DNA from: Chitinophagaceae bacterium
GTDB taxonomy: Bacteria; Bacteroidota; Bacteroidia; Chitinophagales; Chitinophagaceae
Length of the DNA: 64,000 nt
Assembly: GCA_016720565.1 (NCBI GenBank)
Contig: JADKKJ010000001.1
Span: 558,001 to 622,000, forward strand
Reading direction: 5' to 3'
The notes beneath the pieces are model-generated. The model did no database searches. It was not told where the DNA came from and worked only from the letters and a program-made list of their open reading frames with translations. Position numbers and translations under genes: made by a program. Positions 1 to 7,862 of this stretch are shown here, one piece after another (the stretch's first letter is position 1; every line of letters begins with the position of its first letter).

Positions 1-1548
1 GGGAAAAAGATCGGTCGTGTTAAGAACCTGGAGAAATTGCAGGAAGTGATCAATGCGCAAACCGCCATTGTGGAAGAACTTCGTGCCAGGATCCAATCCC
101 GGCATAATGAAGTGGTCGCCTTTAATGAAGAGCTCAGGGAAACTACAGTGAGGGATACAGAAAAAGAGATCCAGCAATTGGGCAATCAGGTATTCTCTTT
201 ACATAATAAACTTGAAAATATACATGCCCAGCAGGTAAGCGGTGAAAGCCGCCTGCAGGAACTTCATCAGCAGATGGAGCAAACCCAATCATCTGTAGCG
301 GATGTGCGTTTACAACTGGGGCAGTTCAATGAACAACTGCAGGCAGGCGTAGCGAGGTTGCAGGAAGCGGAACAGGGATTTCATGAAAGCGAATTCACCT
401 ATAATGAGGCCAGTCGCCAGTACAATGATTTTAACCTCACCGTAACCCGTCACCACAGCAAGATCAATGCGCTGAAGCAGGAACTGGATTTCAAGGAAAA
501 GCAACTGGCCGGGCTGATGCAGCAGATCAGCTCTAATGCACAGCAACTGGCAGAAACAGCTGGAAGTATTGAAGCGGCTGTAGTGGCGCTCAATGATATC
601 AGTGAGTCGCTTAACCAGATGCTTACCAACAAAGACGAAGAAGAGAAAAAATTGAATGAGGCGGACCAGGCTTATTATAGTTACCGCAACCAGCTCAATG
701 AAAAAGAAAGTGAGATAAGGCATAAGGTGAAGGACAAGGAGCAGGTGGAACATATGCTGGCAGCTATTAAGGATAAACTGAATGATCTTAAACTGCACCT
801 GGCTGGAATGAAAGAAAGGCTGGATGTGGAGTTCAGGATCAACCTGGATGATATATTGGGCGAGTCAAGGACCGGTGAAGTACCATTGGAAGAATTGCAG
901 GAAAAGGTGGACAGGATGAAGCGGCGGCTGGAGAACCTGGGGGATGTGAATCCTACCGCTATTGAGGCGTTTACAGAAATGAAAAAGCGTTATGATTTTA
1001 TCGTAGAGCAGAAAGGCGACCTGGTGACTGCCAAAGAGAGTTTATTACGTACCATAGAAGAGGTGGAAGCCACCGCTAACCAGAAATTCATAGATACTTT
1101 CCACCGTGTAAGGGAGAATTTCCAGAAAGTTTTCCAAACGCTGTTCACGGAGGATGACCAGTGCGATCTTATTCTGGAGAACCCGGAAAATATTGCGGAA
1201 AGCAGTATAGATGTAATTGCAAAACCTAAAGGAAAAAGGCCTTCTTCACTTACCCAGTTAAGCGGAGGGGAAAGAACCCTTACGGCCACCGCCTTATTGT
1301 TCGCCATCTATCTCATTAAACCAGCACCATTCTGTATCCTGGATGAGGTGGATGCGCCGCTGGATGATGCCAACGTGGGTAAGTTCACCAATATGATCAG
1401 GCAATTCAGTGAGAACTCTCAGTTCATTATTGTAACCCACAATAAAACGACCATGAGCACTGTGGATGTGATCTACGGTGTGACCATGCAGGAGCCCGGT
1501 GTAAGTAAGCTGGTGCCTGTGGATTTTCGGGGATTAGGTAGTAATTAA
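1..1548 (+). CDS. smc: Chromosome segregation ATPase SMC, C-terminal part (5' end outside window)
   Basis: The frame is open from base 1, so this is the 3' part of a longer gene; an internal TTG at 37 is not a real start. SMC dimers use an ABC-type ATPase head and long coiled coils to organise and segregate the chromosome. About 360 residues of Gln/Glu/Lys-rich coiled coil come first. The C-terminal head lobe follows, with the ABC signature LSGGE at about 1258-1272, a Walker B stretch ending in DEVDAPLDD at about 1330-1365, and a downstream His (VTHNK) fitting the H-loop. The motif GDVNPTAIEAF at about 940 is typical of the SMC head-proximal region. The N-terminal Walker A half, hinge and first coil lie upstream. 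It runs convergently toward the small gene that ends at 1556. Confidence 0.93.
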   Translation, partial: GKKIGRVKNLEKLQEVINAQTAIVEELRARIQSRHNEVVAFNEELRETTVRDTEKEIQQLGNQVFSLHNKLENIHAQQVSGESRLQELHQQMEQTQSSVADVRLQLGQFNEQLQAGVARLQEAEQGFHESEFTYNEASRQYNDFNLTVTRHHSKINALKQELDFKEKQLAGLMQQISSNAQQLAETAGSIEAAVVALNDISESLNQMLTNKDEEEKKLNEADQAYYSYRNQLNEKESEIRHKVKDKEQVEHMLAAIKDKLNDLKLHLAGMKERLDVEFRINLDDILGESRTGEVPLEELQEKVDRMKRRLENLGDVNPTAIEAFTEMKKRYDFIVEQKGDLVTAKESLLRTIEEVEATANQKFIDTFHRVRENFQKVFQTLFTEDDQCDLILENPENIAESSIDVIAKPKGKRPSSLTQLSGGERTLTATALLFAIYLIKPAPFCILDEVDAPLDDANVGKFTNMIRQFSENSQFIIVTHNKTTMSTVDVIYGVTMQEPGVSKLVPVDFRGLGSN

Positions 1549-1555
1549 GGCCGGA

Positions 1556-1825
1556 TTATTCTCTTTCTTCCTTTTCACGGGCAGATTTATACTGCTGCCT
1601 TAACTTTTGCCTGCGGCTCAGGTCGGCCTTTATTTTGTGTACAAATGCCTGCATCATAAGGTAGGAGCCAAGGCATAACAGCACTGATGCAGCCAATCCC
1701 CAGAAATACCAGTCATCATATCGTACTCTTTCAAAACAGGCAAACATTATGACCATCACACCGGCTATGATACTACCAAATCCAAGGAGGAGGTTCGAAA
1801 TATATTTATCTTCATGACTGGCCAT
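1556..1825 (-). CDS. Small two-helix membrane protein of unknown function
   Basis: I do not recognise a family. The frame stays open upstream, but the ATG at 1825 (MASHEDKYIS) is preferred because it leaves a clear divergent gap to the peroxiredoxin gene starting at 1869. The protein is 89 residues. It has two hydrophobic segments (about residues 10-30 and 40-62) joined by an acidic/aromatic loop (RYDDWYFWG), then a strongly basic, charged C-terminal tail rich in Lys, Arg and Glu. This suggests a small inner-membrane protein with a cytoplasmic tail. It ends 7 bp from the smc stop in convergent orientation. No role can be assigned. Confidence 0.6.
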   Translation of the reverse strand: MASHEDKYISNLLLGFGSIIAGVMVIMFACFERVRYDDWYFWGLAASVLLCLGSYLMMQAFVHKIKADLSRRQKLRQQYKSAREKEERE

Positions 1826-1868
1826 ACGAAACAAGGTTTGCCGCAAAATAATAAAAAATCCATTGATA

Positions 1869-2453
1869 ATGAAGCATATCATTTTACTGTTTGTCGCAGC
1901 TGGTTTTTCTTTCATATGCCTGGCGCAATCTCAGCCGGAAGGATTATTTATTGATTCCAAAGCGCCGGATTTTAAAGGCACCGATCAAAACGGCAAAGAA
2001 TTCCGTCTGAAGGACCAATTGAAAAAAGGCAGGGTGGTGCTCTTATTTTACAGGGGCTATTGGTGCCCATACTGTAACAAAGAACTTTCGCGTTTACAGG
2101 ATTCTTTGCAGCTTATATTGGATAAAGGTGCTGTAGTAGTAGCTGTTTCGCCGGAAAAGCAGGAGAACATTGGAAAAACGGTGGAGCAGACCAAGGCCAG
2201 TTTCCCGGTGATACATGATGAGGGCCTGAAGATCATGAAGGCCTATGATGTAGCCTTTGAAGTGCCGGAAAACATTGTGACCCGTTACCGCAATGCAAAT
2301 ATCGATCTTGAAAAGAACAATGGTTCAAATGGTAAATGGCTGCCGGTGCCTGCTGTATTTATAATTGATAAGGATGGACGTGTGCTTTACCGGTTCTTTG
2401 ATGCGGATTATAAGAAACGTCCCTCTGTAAAAGAATTGCTGGATAATCTCTGA
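1869..2453 (+). CDS. Secreted AhpC/TSA-family peroxiredoxin-like protein
   Basis: The start is the ATG at 1869 (MKHIILLFV); a TTG two codons earlier is less likely. A hydrophobic signal peptide ending near LAQ is followed by an AhpC/TSA thioredoxin-like fold with the typical opening PDFKGTDQNGKEFRLKD. The active-site region reads YRGYWCPYC, giving Cys66 and Cys69 in a CxxC arrangement. This is closer to the redoxin subgroup with a CPYC-like pair than to classical 2-Cys Prx. The expected role is reduction of peroxides or disulfides in the periplasm. Its TGA stop abuts the stop of the next gene on the other strand within a TGATCA hexamer. The exact substrate is unknown. Confidence 0.8.
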   Translation: MKHIILLFVAAGFSFICLAQSQPEGLFIDSKAPDFKGTDQNGKEFRLKDQLKKGRVVLLFYRGYWCPYCNKELSRLQDSLQLILDKGAVVVAVSPEKQENIGKTVEQTKASFPVIHDEGLKIMKAYDVAFEVPENIVTRYRNANIDLEKNNGSNGKWLPVPAVFIIDKDGRVLYRFFDADYKKRPSVKELLDNL

Positions 2454-3482
2454 TCATTTCCAGGTGACCTTACCTATGCGACCATTGCCTCCGGCGAAAT
2501 AAACAGCGGTTCCCTGTTTTGAGGCACGGCATACATGAAATCCTTCCTTACTGATCCAGGTCCAGTTCTTTCCGCCATCTTTAGAATGGTCCACGCCATT
2601 TAATCCGCAGGCAAATGCATGGTTATTAACCAGGAATTCCACGCAACTTCTGTATCCATGCGGGGGGTTATCCGGAGCATGCCAGGTCTTTCCTCCATCT
2701 TTTGTGTAGAAACAATTTTTCTCCATAGAACTGTCGGCATTGAAATCGCCACCGACCACGATCATTTTCTTTCCGCCTTTTGATTTATAACGATCACCAA
2801 TGGCAATGGAATTTGCACCGGTGGTTTCTTTACCCTGGATGATCGGAAGATCCAAGGGGTCATTCCTGCTGAAAAGCCTGGAACGTTTACCCCCGGTTAC
2901 AAATACAGCTTCATCCCTGTCAAGCGCGCGGATATTTGTACCGCTGGCAGCAAAGCATGCCTCGCCGCTATCAGCTACCGGCCTTTTTTCATAAGGGATA
3001 TCCTGCCAGCTGTTGCCTCCGTCGAAACTGCGGGTAATAAAGAAACGGCCATTGATAGGATCACCGATCACGATGCCGGAACGTTCGTTCCAGAATTCCA
3101 TCGCATCGAGGAACATGCCTTTTGTTTTATTCTCGTACACCACCTTCCAGCTATCTCCTCCATCAATAGTTTTTAAAATATAGGCGGGATCATCTGCGCC
3201 AACTGCCATGATCACTGCGCTGGCGGCATCAAAGGCCTCTATATCCCTGAAATCGGCTTTCTCAAATCCTTTTACCGTGATCCATTTCCAGGTTTTACCT
3301 GCATTGGTCGACCTGCCTACGGTTCCCTTATTACCACTTACCCAGATCACATTATCGTTTGGAACGCTGAGTCCGCGCAGGCTGATCTTATTCCCTGAAT
3401 TCAATATTTCCACCTGCGGCGATTGGGCCATTAAGGTGGTAGTGCAGACCAGCAGGAAGGATAACAGGAGAAGTCTTATCAT
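2454..3482 (-). CDS. Secreted YCF48/BNR-repeat beta-propeller protein
   Basis: The protein has 342 residues, a signal peptide (MIRLLLLSFLLVCTTTLMAQ), and at least five Asp-box/BNR-type repeats of the form T/S-x-D/N-x-G-x-T/S-W, for example NAGKTWKW, DGGDSWKV, DGGNSWQD, DGGKTWHA and DGGKNWTW. Such repeats build a beta-propeller like that of the photosystem II assembly factor Ycf48. In non-phototrophic Bacteroidota these proteins are often annotated only as oxidoreductase or Ycf48-related, and the true function is unknown. Its ATG overlaps the stop of the upstream rhodanese-thioredoxin gene by 4 bp (ATGA), so the two are almost certainly co-transcribed and probably act together in the periplasm. 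Confidence 0.78.
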   Translation of the reverse strand: MIRLLLLSFLLVCTTTLMAQSPQVEILNSGNKISLRGLSVPNDNVIWVSGNKGTVGRSTNAGKTWKWITVKGFEKADFRDIEAFDAASAVIMAVGADDPAYILKTIDGGDSWKVVYENKTKGMFLDAMEFWNERSGIVIGDPINGRFFITRSFDGGNSWQDIPYEKRPVADSGEACFAASGTNIRALDRDEAVFVTGGKRSRLFSRNDPLDLPIIQGKETTGANSIAIGDRYKSKGGKKMIVVGGDFNADSSMEKNCFYTKDGGKTWHAPDNPPHGYRSCVEFLVNNHAFACGLNGVDHSKDGGKNWTWISKEGFHVCRASKQGTAVYFAGGNGRIGKVTWK

Positions 3483-4180
3483 TTTAATTCTTTTTCAAGG
3501 ATCTTTTTTTCAATGATCCCTGTATTGCGCCATTTTTCTTTTCCTTTTTTATATATGATGAGGGTGGGGAGCTTATCAACGTTCATGGTCTTCATCAATT
3601 CGGTCTGAATGCCTGCATCGATCTTTATAAATACGAAATGAAGGGCCTTGTTTTTTTGAAGCTCTTCCAGCACAGGCGCCATTTTCACACAGGGGGGGCA
3701 CCAGGTGGCGCCAAAATCCACCAGCACAGTTCGATCATCAGGAATGCTGGCCTTGTATTGGGCAAGCGTTATCTGTGGTTCATTAGAACTGCCTTCCACC
3801 GCTTTGTTTGCTTTTTTCCAGGCATTGATACCCCCTTTTAGTTCGATCACCTGGCTATACCCATTTTCTCTCATCCATTCCGCAGCAGCTGCACTTCTGC
3901 CGCCTACAAGGCAATAGATGTAAACCGGCCTGTTCTTATCCACATATTGAACCCGGTCCTTAAACTGGGCCTGGTCCTTCCAATCGGCCTGAAGCGCATT
4001 TTTTATATGTCCCGTTTTAAACTCTTCGGCTGTTCTTACGTCTAATAGCTGAATACCCGCCTTGCCTATGCCTGTTTCGAACTCATTGGGGTCGATGGCA
4101 GAGGTATTGGTATTTTGAGCAAACAGTGAACCGGAGAGGGCAATAAAACATACTAAAAAAACAAGACCAGCGTTCTTCAT
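3479..4180 (-). CDS. Secreted rhodanese-thioredoxin fusion protein
   Basis: The 233-residue protein has a signal peptide (cleavage near LFAQ, residue 21), a rhodanese domain (about 30-125) and a thioredoxin domain (about 138-233). The rhodanese active-site loop is CLVGGRS with Cys90, and upstream DVRTAEEF is the usual rhodanese motif. The thioredoxin part has WCPPC (Cys161, Cys164) and the cis-Pro of KLPT at 205. Both catalytic centres therefore look intact. The expected location is the periplasm, with persulfide transfer or disulfide reduction as plausible activities. The two domains in one chain suggest that the thioredoxin half recycles the rhodanese Cys or its product. It overlaps the downstream BNR-repeat gene by 4 bp. 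Confidence 0.85.
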   Translation of the reverse strand: MKNAGLVFLVCFIALSGSLFAQNTNTSAIDPNEFETGIGKAGIQLLDVRTAEEFKTGHIKNALQADWKDQAQFKDRVQYVDKNRPVYIYCLVGGRSAAAAEWMRENGYSQVIELKGGINAWKKANKAVEGSSNEPQITLAQYKASIPDDRTVLVDFGATWCPPCVKMAPVLEELQKNKALHFVFIKIDAGIQTELMKTMNVDKLPTLIIYKKGKEKWRNTGIIEKKILEKELK

Positions 4181-4193
4181 ATCAGTGTTTTTC

Positions 4194-4201
4194 CAAAATT
4201 A
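4194..4201 (-). promoter_or_regulatory. Predicted -7 box for the rhodanese-thioredoxin operon
   Basis: On the minus strand the sequence reads TAATTTTG, which fits the Bacteroidota -7 consensus TAnnTTTG. It lies 14 bp upstream of the ATG at 4180, so the leader would be very short. No clear -33 TTTG was seen. Confidence 0.4.
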
Positions 4202-4308
4202 ACGCTTAGTTTTTTCACAATCATTGATCGGGTCGCGTTTATTTGCGGTTTCTCTGTTAACCTTAGAAAATAATCTTATTTTTAGTGCTGAAATACTTAT
4301 TCTTCTTT

Positions 4309-5979
4309 ATGAGAAAAAACCTCCTGTTTTGGCTGTCAATGGTGATCATCCTGATCGTGAGCTGCCAGAAAGAACTGAGTTTCGAATCGTCTAACAGTCC
4401 TGCAGAAGGAACCCTCCAGATAGAAATATCCGGCGATTGCCTTCCAAAGACGGTGAATGGTACCTATACTCCCGGAACTGTGCTTAATCCCACTACCAAT
4501 AATATTGTGATCCAGGTAGGGGTGACCAAGACAGGTAGTTATACCATCAGCACCGATACGGTGAACGGTTATTATTTCCGTGCTACCGGTAATTTCACCA
4601 GCCTTGGAAACACCAATGTTACCCTTCGTGGTAACGGAACTCCGTTCGCAGCAGGTGTAAACAATTTTACTGTTAGTTTCGACAGTACCTATTGCGATAT
4701 ACAGGTTACTGTGGCGTCCGCAGCAACCTTTACCCTGGCTGGCGCGCCCAATGCCTGCACTGGCGCAACCGTTCAGGGGGCCTATGCGGTGGGTGTTGCA
4801 TTAACAGCAGCAAATACAGCAACCATTAATGTGGATGTGACCACGGTCGGTTCGTATACGATCACTACAACTTTTCAGGGGATGACCTTTTCGAATTCTG
4901 GTGTATTCACCAGCACCGGTCCTCAGCAGGTAATTCTGCAAGGAACAGGAACGCCAACCACAACAGGTGCTAATGTAGTGCCCATCACGGCTGGCACTTC
5001 CACCTGTGCTTTTACGGTAACGGTCAGTTCTGCCGGGGCGGGAACCCTTGGGGGAGCACCTTCCGCCTGTGCGCCCATTAATGTGCAGGGAACCTATACC
5101 GTTGGAACTGCACTGGATGCCACTAATAAAGTGGATGTGCAGGTTAATGTGACCACTGCAGGCGTATTCAGCATTTCAACAAATACAATTGATGGATTTA
5201 GTTTTGCCTTCTCAGGTAATCTGTCCACAACCGGCCCGCAAACAGTAACCCTGCTCGGCACTGGTAACCCGGTGAATGCCGGTGTTCAGACCTTTACGGT
5301 TACCCTGGGAGCAAGCACCTGTACTTTTCCTGTTACTGTTGCCGCCACGGCGGTCATTGATTATTTCCCCCGCACTGTAAACAGCAACTGGAGCTACGAG
5401 ACCAACGATGTAGCAACGGATTCCCTTTTAGAAAAAGTGATCAATAATACGGTTACTGCAGGTGGTAATCCTTACCAAACCTTCATGGAGTCTCTTGATG
5501 TTAGCCAGGCTCCACCATTTGATACTTCAGGATACTACCGTAAATCAGGCAATGATTATTCCCAATGGTCTAACCTGGTGGATTACCTGTATTTCGATGC
5601 CGAACAATGGCAGTCATGGGTCTTCCTGAAAGATAACCAACCAGTAGGCACTACCTGGTATTCATCTACCGGAGGATATTCTGGCTCTATTGGTGGTACA
5701 GCGGTTGTGGTGAGGGTAAAATATACCATCCTTCAGAAAGATGTACCTGTATCGGTCACCTCTTCTACCGGTACGGTGAATTATCCCAATACGATCGTGG
5801 TGGAAGAGAAATATGAATTGCAAAACGGACCGGTATGGTTACCGCTGGATACTGTATTTGGATATTATGTGAACTATTATTCAAGAAATATTGGCCTGAT
5901 CAAACTGGATTTCTATGATGGAAGCGGCGGTTCAAGTCCAACGGATGTGATCAAGCTTAGGAGGAAGGAAATTTATTAA
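4309..5979 (+). CDS. Lipoprotein with three ~100-residue extracellular repeats
   Basis: The ATG at 4309 (MRKNLLFWLS) is chosen over an upstream GTG because it gives a compact lipoprotein signal with the lipidated Cys in LIVSC (residue 19). Three tandem repeats follow at about residues 40-136, 141-239 and 245-344. Each has a Cys near both ends, a GxYxxGxxL motif, a VTTxGxxxI strand and a TVTLxGxGxP segment, consistent with Ig-like beta-sandwich domains. The last 200 residues form a different domain (YFPRTVNSNWSYE onward), resembling C-terminal regions of Bacteroidota surface lipoproteins. No binding partner can be inferred. It is divergent from the rhodanese-thioredoxin operon and convergent with the aminopeptidase gene. 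Confidence 0.8.
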   Translation: MRKNLLFWLSMVIILIVSCQKELSFESSNSPAEGTLQIEISGDCLPKTVNGTYTPGTVLNPTTNNIVIQVGVTKTGSYTISTDTVNGYYFRATGNFTSLGNTNVTLRGNGTPFAAGVNNFTVSFDSTYCDIQVTVASAATFTLAGAPNACTGATVQGAYAVGVALTAANTATINVDVTTVGSYTITTTFQGMTFSNSGVFTSTGPQQVILQGTGTPTTTGANVVPITAGTSTCAFTVTVSSAGAGTLGGAPSACAPINVQGTYTVGTALDATNKVDVQVNVTTAGVFSISTNTIDGFSFAFSGNLSTTGPQTVTLLGTGNPVNAGVQTFTVTLGASTCTFPVTVAATAVIDYFPRTVNSNWSYETNDVATDSLLEKVINNTVTAGGNPYQTFMESLDVSQAPPFDTSGYYRKSGNDYSQWSNLVDYLYFDAEQWQSWVFLKDNQPVGTTWYSSTGGYSGSIGGTAVVVRVKYTILQKDVPVSVTSSTGTVNYPNTIVVEEKYELQNGPVWLPLDTVFGYYVNYYSRNIGLIKLDFYDGSGGSSPTDVIKLRRKEIY

Positions 5980-6134
5980 GGATTAGGGATGAGAGATTAG
6001 GGATTAGTGAGATTTGTAACAGTATAAAAATTCGAAGTATAAAAAAATCTGCAGAAGGATGAATTTATCATTCATACTCCTGCAGATTTTTTATTTGTGA
6101 ATCTAATCTCTGATCACTAATCCCTCAACCCTTA
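5980..6134. repeat. Heptamer-repeat element, copy A, around a terminator
   Basis: The left arm (5980-6015) is a run of 7-bp units GATTAGG, GATGAGA, GATTAGG, GATTAGT. The right arm (6099-6134) is an imperfect reverse complement (ATCTAATCTCTGATCAC and following). Together they can form an outer stem enclosing the inner hairpin at 6042-6092. The element fills the gap between two convergent genes and belongs to the dispersed family described under findings. Confidence 0.7.
6042..6092. terminator. Bidirectional hairpin terminator
   Basis: Arms 6042-6064 and 6070-6092 are inverted copies matching at 21 of 23 positions with a 5-bp loop. The outer ends are six A on the left and six T on the right, so a hairpin plus U-tract forms on either strand. 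It serves the lipoprotein gene (+) and the aminopeptidase gene (-), which converge here. Confidence 0.88.
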
Positions 6135-6141
6135 ACATTCC

Positions 6142-7608
6142 TCAAAATCCTTTCTTCTTTCCCGACTCCAGCGCAGGAAGTTTAAAATCATCCACTGCGC
6201 TTTTCAGGGAGATCATTTTTTCGATCTCCTCAATTTTACGCGGGGCGAAACGGGATAATAATTCATAACCATCCTGGGTGATCAGGCAATCATCTTCTAT
6301 ACGCACGGCAATACTCCACCATTTTTTATCGCAATTGCTGCCTTCAGGGATATAGATGCCTGGTTCGATGGTGATCACCATATCCTTTTTCAGTTTGGAA
6401 GAAGCAGAGCGGTCGTGCACATCCAGCCCGATATGATGTGAAAGTCCATGCGGATAATATTTAGATACCTCTTTCTTATCCTTAATGATACCCAGTTTAA
6501 GCAGTCCTTCAGCGATCACCTCCTTGGCGGCAGTACCGGCATCTCCCCAACTGGCTCCATCTTTTAATAATTTAAATGCGGCTTCCTGCGCATCATATAC
6601 CAGTTGGTAGATCGTTCTTTCTTCCTCTGAGAATTTACCATCTACAGGTACAGTCCTGGTAACATCGGCTGTATAACCGTGGTATTCGGCACCTACATCC
6701 ATCAGGATCATTTGAGTACCTACCCTGGTCTTGGTATTCTCCATATAATGGAGGATGCATCCATTTTCACCGGAGCCAACAATGGATCCATAGCCCACTT
6801 CTTCTGCGCCATATTTTTTATGCACGTATTCGTGAAGACCCTGTATCTCCAGTTCACTCATATCGGGGCGAACCGCTTTCATCACTTCATTCTGTCCAAT
6901 GCAGGATATCTCCACCGCTTTTCGGATCAGGTCAAGTTCTTCGGGTGTCTTGATCTCCCTTAAAGTGCCCGTAAGGGTGCGGAACATACGTGTATCAAAT
7001 TTTGTCTGGCCGGCAAGATCGGCAGGCATATTCGTTTTTGATTTGAACTGATTCACGAGGTCATAAAGGTCTGCCGGATCACGGCTATCTGCCAGGTCCT
7101 GCGGAATTCGGTCCATGATCACTTTGTCAAACCTGGACAGATCGAGATTGAATTTTTTAAAATCCTCCCCATTATAAACTACAGGAAGACCCAGGTTTTC
7201 TCTGGCTCCTTCGGTTCCCAAACGTTTGCCGGTCCATTGTTCCGCCTGGGGATTTCTTTTTTGCACAAATAAAACTTCCCTGAATCTGTTTCCTGCAGAA
7301 TCCTGTTGCTCTTCTTTGAATATAAGCAGCATTGAATGTGGTTCGCGGTAACCGCTGAAATAATACATATCGGGATTCTGATGATAGAGATAATCTACAT
7401 CATTTGAGAAATTACGGGTTGGGTAAGCCATTACCATGACCACGGAATTGGCAGGCATCAGGGCCCTTAAGGCCTCCCGGCGTCCTGCAAAGAATTCTTT
7501 GGGCAGGTAATCCTGGGGAAGGTCTTTCTCCGGAGCAGGTTGGGCATAGGTTCCGAAGGAAGCCAATATGAATAAAAAGCAGAACAGTCCTTTAAATATG
7601 GATCGCAT
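6142..7608 (-). CDS. pepP: Secreted Xaa-Pro aminopeptidase (M24 family)
   Basis: The 488-residue product starts at the ATG at 7608 (MRSIFKGLFCFLF), which gives a clean signal peptide ending near TYAQ. An N-terminal aminopeptidase P domain (about residues 35-170) is followed by the M24 pita-bread catalytic domain. The dinuclear metal ligands are all recognisable: Asp in LMDVGAEY, Asp in TADVTR, His in HGLSHHIGLDVHD, Glu in TIEPGIY and Glu in RIEDD. It removes N-terminal residues preceding proline, probably in the periplasm. The short spacer to the lipoprotein gene carries a shared terminator. The symbol is given by family; the export signal differs from the cytoplasmic E. coli enzyme. Confidence 0.9.
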   Translation of the reverse strand: MRSIFKGLFCFLFILASFGTYAQPAPEKDLPQDYLPKEFFAGRREALRALMPANSVVMVMAYPTRNFSNDVDYLYHQNPDMYYFSGYREPHSMLLIFKEEQQDSAGNRFREVLFVQKRNPQAEQWTGKRLGTEGARENLGLPVVYNGEDFKKFNLDLSRFDKVIMDRIPQDLADSRDPADLYDLVNQFKSKTNMPADLAGQTKFDTRMFRTLTGTLREIKTPEELDLIRKAVEISCIGQNEVMKAVRPDMSELEIQGLHEYVHKKYGAEEVGYGSIVGSGENGCILHYMENTKTRVGTQMILMDVGAEYHGYTADVTRTVPVDGKFSEEERTIYQLVYDAQEAAFKLLKDGASWGDAGTAAKEVIAEGLLKLGIIKDKKEVSKYYPHGLSHHIGLDVHDRSASSKLKKDMVITIEPGIYIPEGSNCDKKWWSIAVRIEDDCLITQDGYELLSRFAPRKIEEIEKMISLKSAVDDFKLPALESGKKKGF

Positions 7609-7781
7609 AGTAAAATAGTTTTTACTAAAATAAAGCAATCTATGGAAGAAGGGGGTGGAATTGGATGAGTGGAGAGTCGTACAGGAGAGCAGTGGCAGGC
7701 GCTGGTTTAAATTTTATTATTATCCTCTAATTTTCCCCATCTGTGTATAACTGAAAATTCTCAATGGAGAACCTGTTTTGG

Positions 7782-7789
7782 TATATTTG
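7782..7789 (+). promoter_or_regulatory. Predicted -7 box for the topoisomerase IV operon
   Basis: TATATTTG matches the Bacteroidota TAnnTTTG consensus exactly, about 73 bp upstream of the parE ATG at 7863. No matching -33 element is obvious. Confidence 0.5.
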
Positions 7790-7862
7790 CCCGGATCATG
7801 GTTTAGCCACGGATCCGGAACCGATAACCAAAGAAAAATTCTAATACCAGAACGTACCATCA

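Noticed and set aside
310..798. 162-residue open frame antisense to smc
   Set aside because: It lies wholly inside the coiled-coil part of smc, and its composition mirrors the coding strand; no start signal or family resemblance.
7621..7638. Ten extra N-terminal residues of the Xaa-Pro aminopeptidase
   Set aside because: The ATG at 7608 gives a cleaner signal peptide, and the upstream bases look like leader with a small AGTAAAA/TTTTACT hairpin.
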